This document shows, piece by piece, positions 63,603 through 64,000 of a stretch of 64,000 nucleotides of DNA. The notes below the pieces were generated by a model. The model was not told where the DNA came from. It did no database searches and saw nothing but the letters and a program-made list of their open reading frames with translations. The stretch's first letter is position 1. Each line of letters opens with the position of its first letter. Origin of the DNA: Mycoplasma sp. Mirounga ES2805-ORL. Lineage in GTDB: Bacteria; Bacillota_I; Bacilli_A; Mycoplasmatales; Metamycoplasmataceae. The stretch covers positions 372,001 to 436,000 of the forward strand of contig NZ_CP070947.1 in the NCBI RefSeq assembly GCF_017084445.1. Reading direction: 5' to 3'. A program made the position numbers and the translations under genes.

Positions 63603-64000
63603 ATGCTTGAACTAGAAGTTAAATATAAAGAACGAATTGACAAATATATTAGTGATAATAGTGAAATTAGTCGAAACGATATTAAAGAATTAATTAAAGA
63701 GGGGGCAGTTTATATTGCAAATAATGTCCCTGTTTTGAAGCCAAACTACATTGTTAGAGAAGGTACAAAAATCAAAGTAGTTCGTCTAATAGATAAAGAA
63801 ATTAAAATGGAACCAATTAAAATGGAGATTAATAAAGTTTATGAAGATGATGATTTAGTTATTATTGATAAACCGAGTGGTCTAGTAGTACATCCAGCAC
63901 CAGGACATCATAGCGATACATTAGCAAACGGACTTTTATATCATTATAAAAAACTAAGCAATGAAAATGGTTTATTGAGACCAGGAATTGTACATAGAAT
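63603..64000 (+). CDS. RluD-type pseudouridine synthase (partial)
   Basis: The first 132 residues of an RluA/RluD-family rRNA pseudouridine synthase. An S4-like RNA-binding region (ERIDKYISDNSEISRNDIKELIKEGAVYI, about 10-40) is followed by VYEDDDLVIIDKPSGLVVHPAPGH near 80-102 and GLLRPGIVHRI at the window end, just before the catalytic Asp. TATAAT at 63590-63595 ends seven bases before ATG 63603, so probably leaderless. The exact target uridine cannot be fixed. Confidence 0.92.
   Translation, partial: MLELEVKYKERIDKYISDNSEISRNDIKELIKEGAVYIANNVPVLKPNYIVREGTKIKVVRLIDKEIKMEPIKMEINKVYEDDDLVIIDKPSGLVVHPAPGHHSDTLANGLLYHYKKLSNENGLLRPGIVHR

Overview
The window is a dense stretch of a mollicute chromosome, most likely a hominis-group mycoplasma (Mycoplasma/Mycoplasmopsis/Metamycoplasma type). 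The DNA is very A+T rich, genes are packed with overlaps of 1 to 17 bases, and almost every gene must be read with UGA as tryptophan (translation table 4). Read with the standard code most genes look broken; read with table 4 they are intact, and I see no clear pseudogene. There is no insertion sequence, prophage, CRISPR array or rRNA. There are two tRNA genes (Thr-GGU, Ser-CGA) and the SRP RNA.

Layout. 1-5939 (minus): a membrane protein cut by the window edge, an SPFH/stomatin protein, a PolI-type 5'-3' exonuclease and DnaE polymerase. 6197-12274 (plus): an AEC-family permease, a 46-codon orphan gene and the polyamine ABC transporter potABC plus an anchored PotD-like protein. 12423-16296 (plus): hrcA-grpE (GrpE with an added FKBP/trigger-factor-like domain), a double-glycine-leader peptide and a two-gene ChrA transporter. 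16300-24003 (minus): two deoxynucleoside kinases, greA, a putative methyltransferase, ruvX, alaS, mnmA, an Asp23-like protein and efp. 24194-28505 (plus): pta-ackA for ATP from acetyl-CoA, tpx, a membrane protein and fmt. 28541-39560: mostly minus, with a small charged protein, a MATE exporter, tRNA-Thr, a DDAH-like hydrolase, DUF2188, secA, a repeat protein, a HAD hydrolase and gpmI, plus dnaJ on plus. 39736-46467 (plus): dnaX-ybaB-recR-tmk-holB-rsmI and a catalytically degenerate RNase J homologue. 46482-48852 (minus): an ABC-2 exporter and a DUF402 nucleotide phosphatase. 49115-64000: thioredoxin, smpB, a LacI-type regulator, SRP RNA, def, a membrane protein, parE-parC, two HAD hydrolases, rnhC, tRNA-Ser, tex, two small orphans and the start of an rluD-type pseudouridine synthase.

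The genes serve replication and repair, translation quality control (EF-P, SmpB, Def/Fmt, AlaS, MnmA), heat shock (HrcA with a CIRCE at dnaJ), substrate-level ATP formation (GpmI, Pta, AckA), thiol redox (Trx, Tpx), and uptake or export.

The points most worth following are: the bacteriocin-like double-glycine peptide (14750); a likely internal ribosome start inside dnaX that would make a free tau C-terminal fragment (40852); the RNase J paralogue that has lost its metal ligands; the trigger-factor-like/GrpE fusion; a 46-codon gene with its own promoter and terminator (7546); a small gene with a good ribosome binding site but no AUG (about 28708); and a recurring arrangement in which TATAAT ends 7-9 bases before the start codon, implying leaderless mRNAs.
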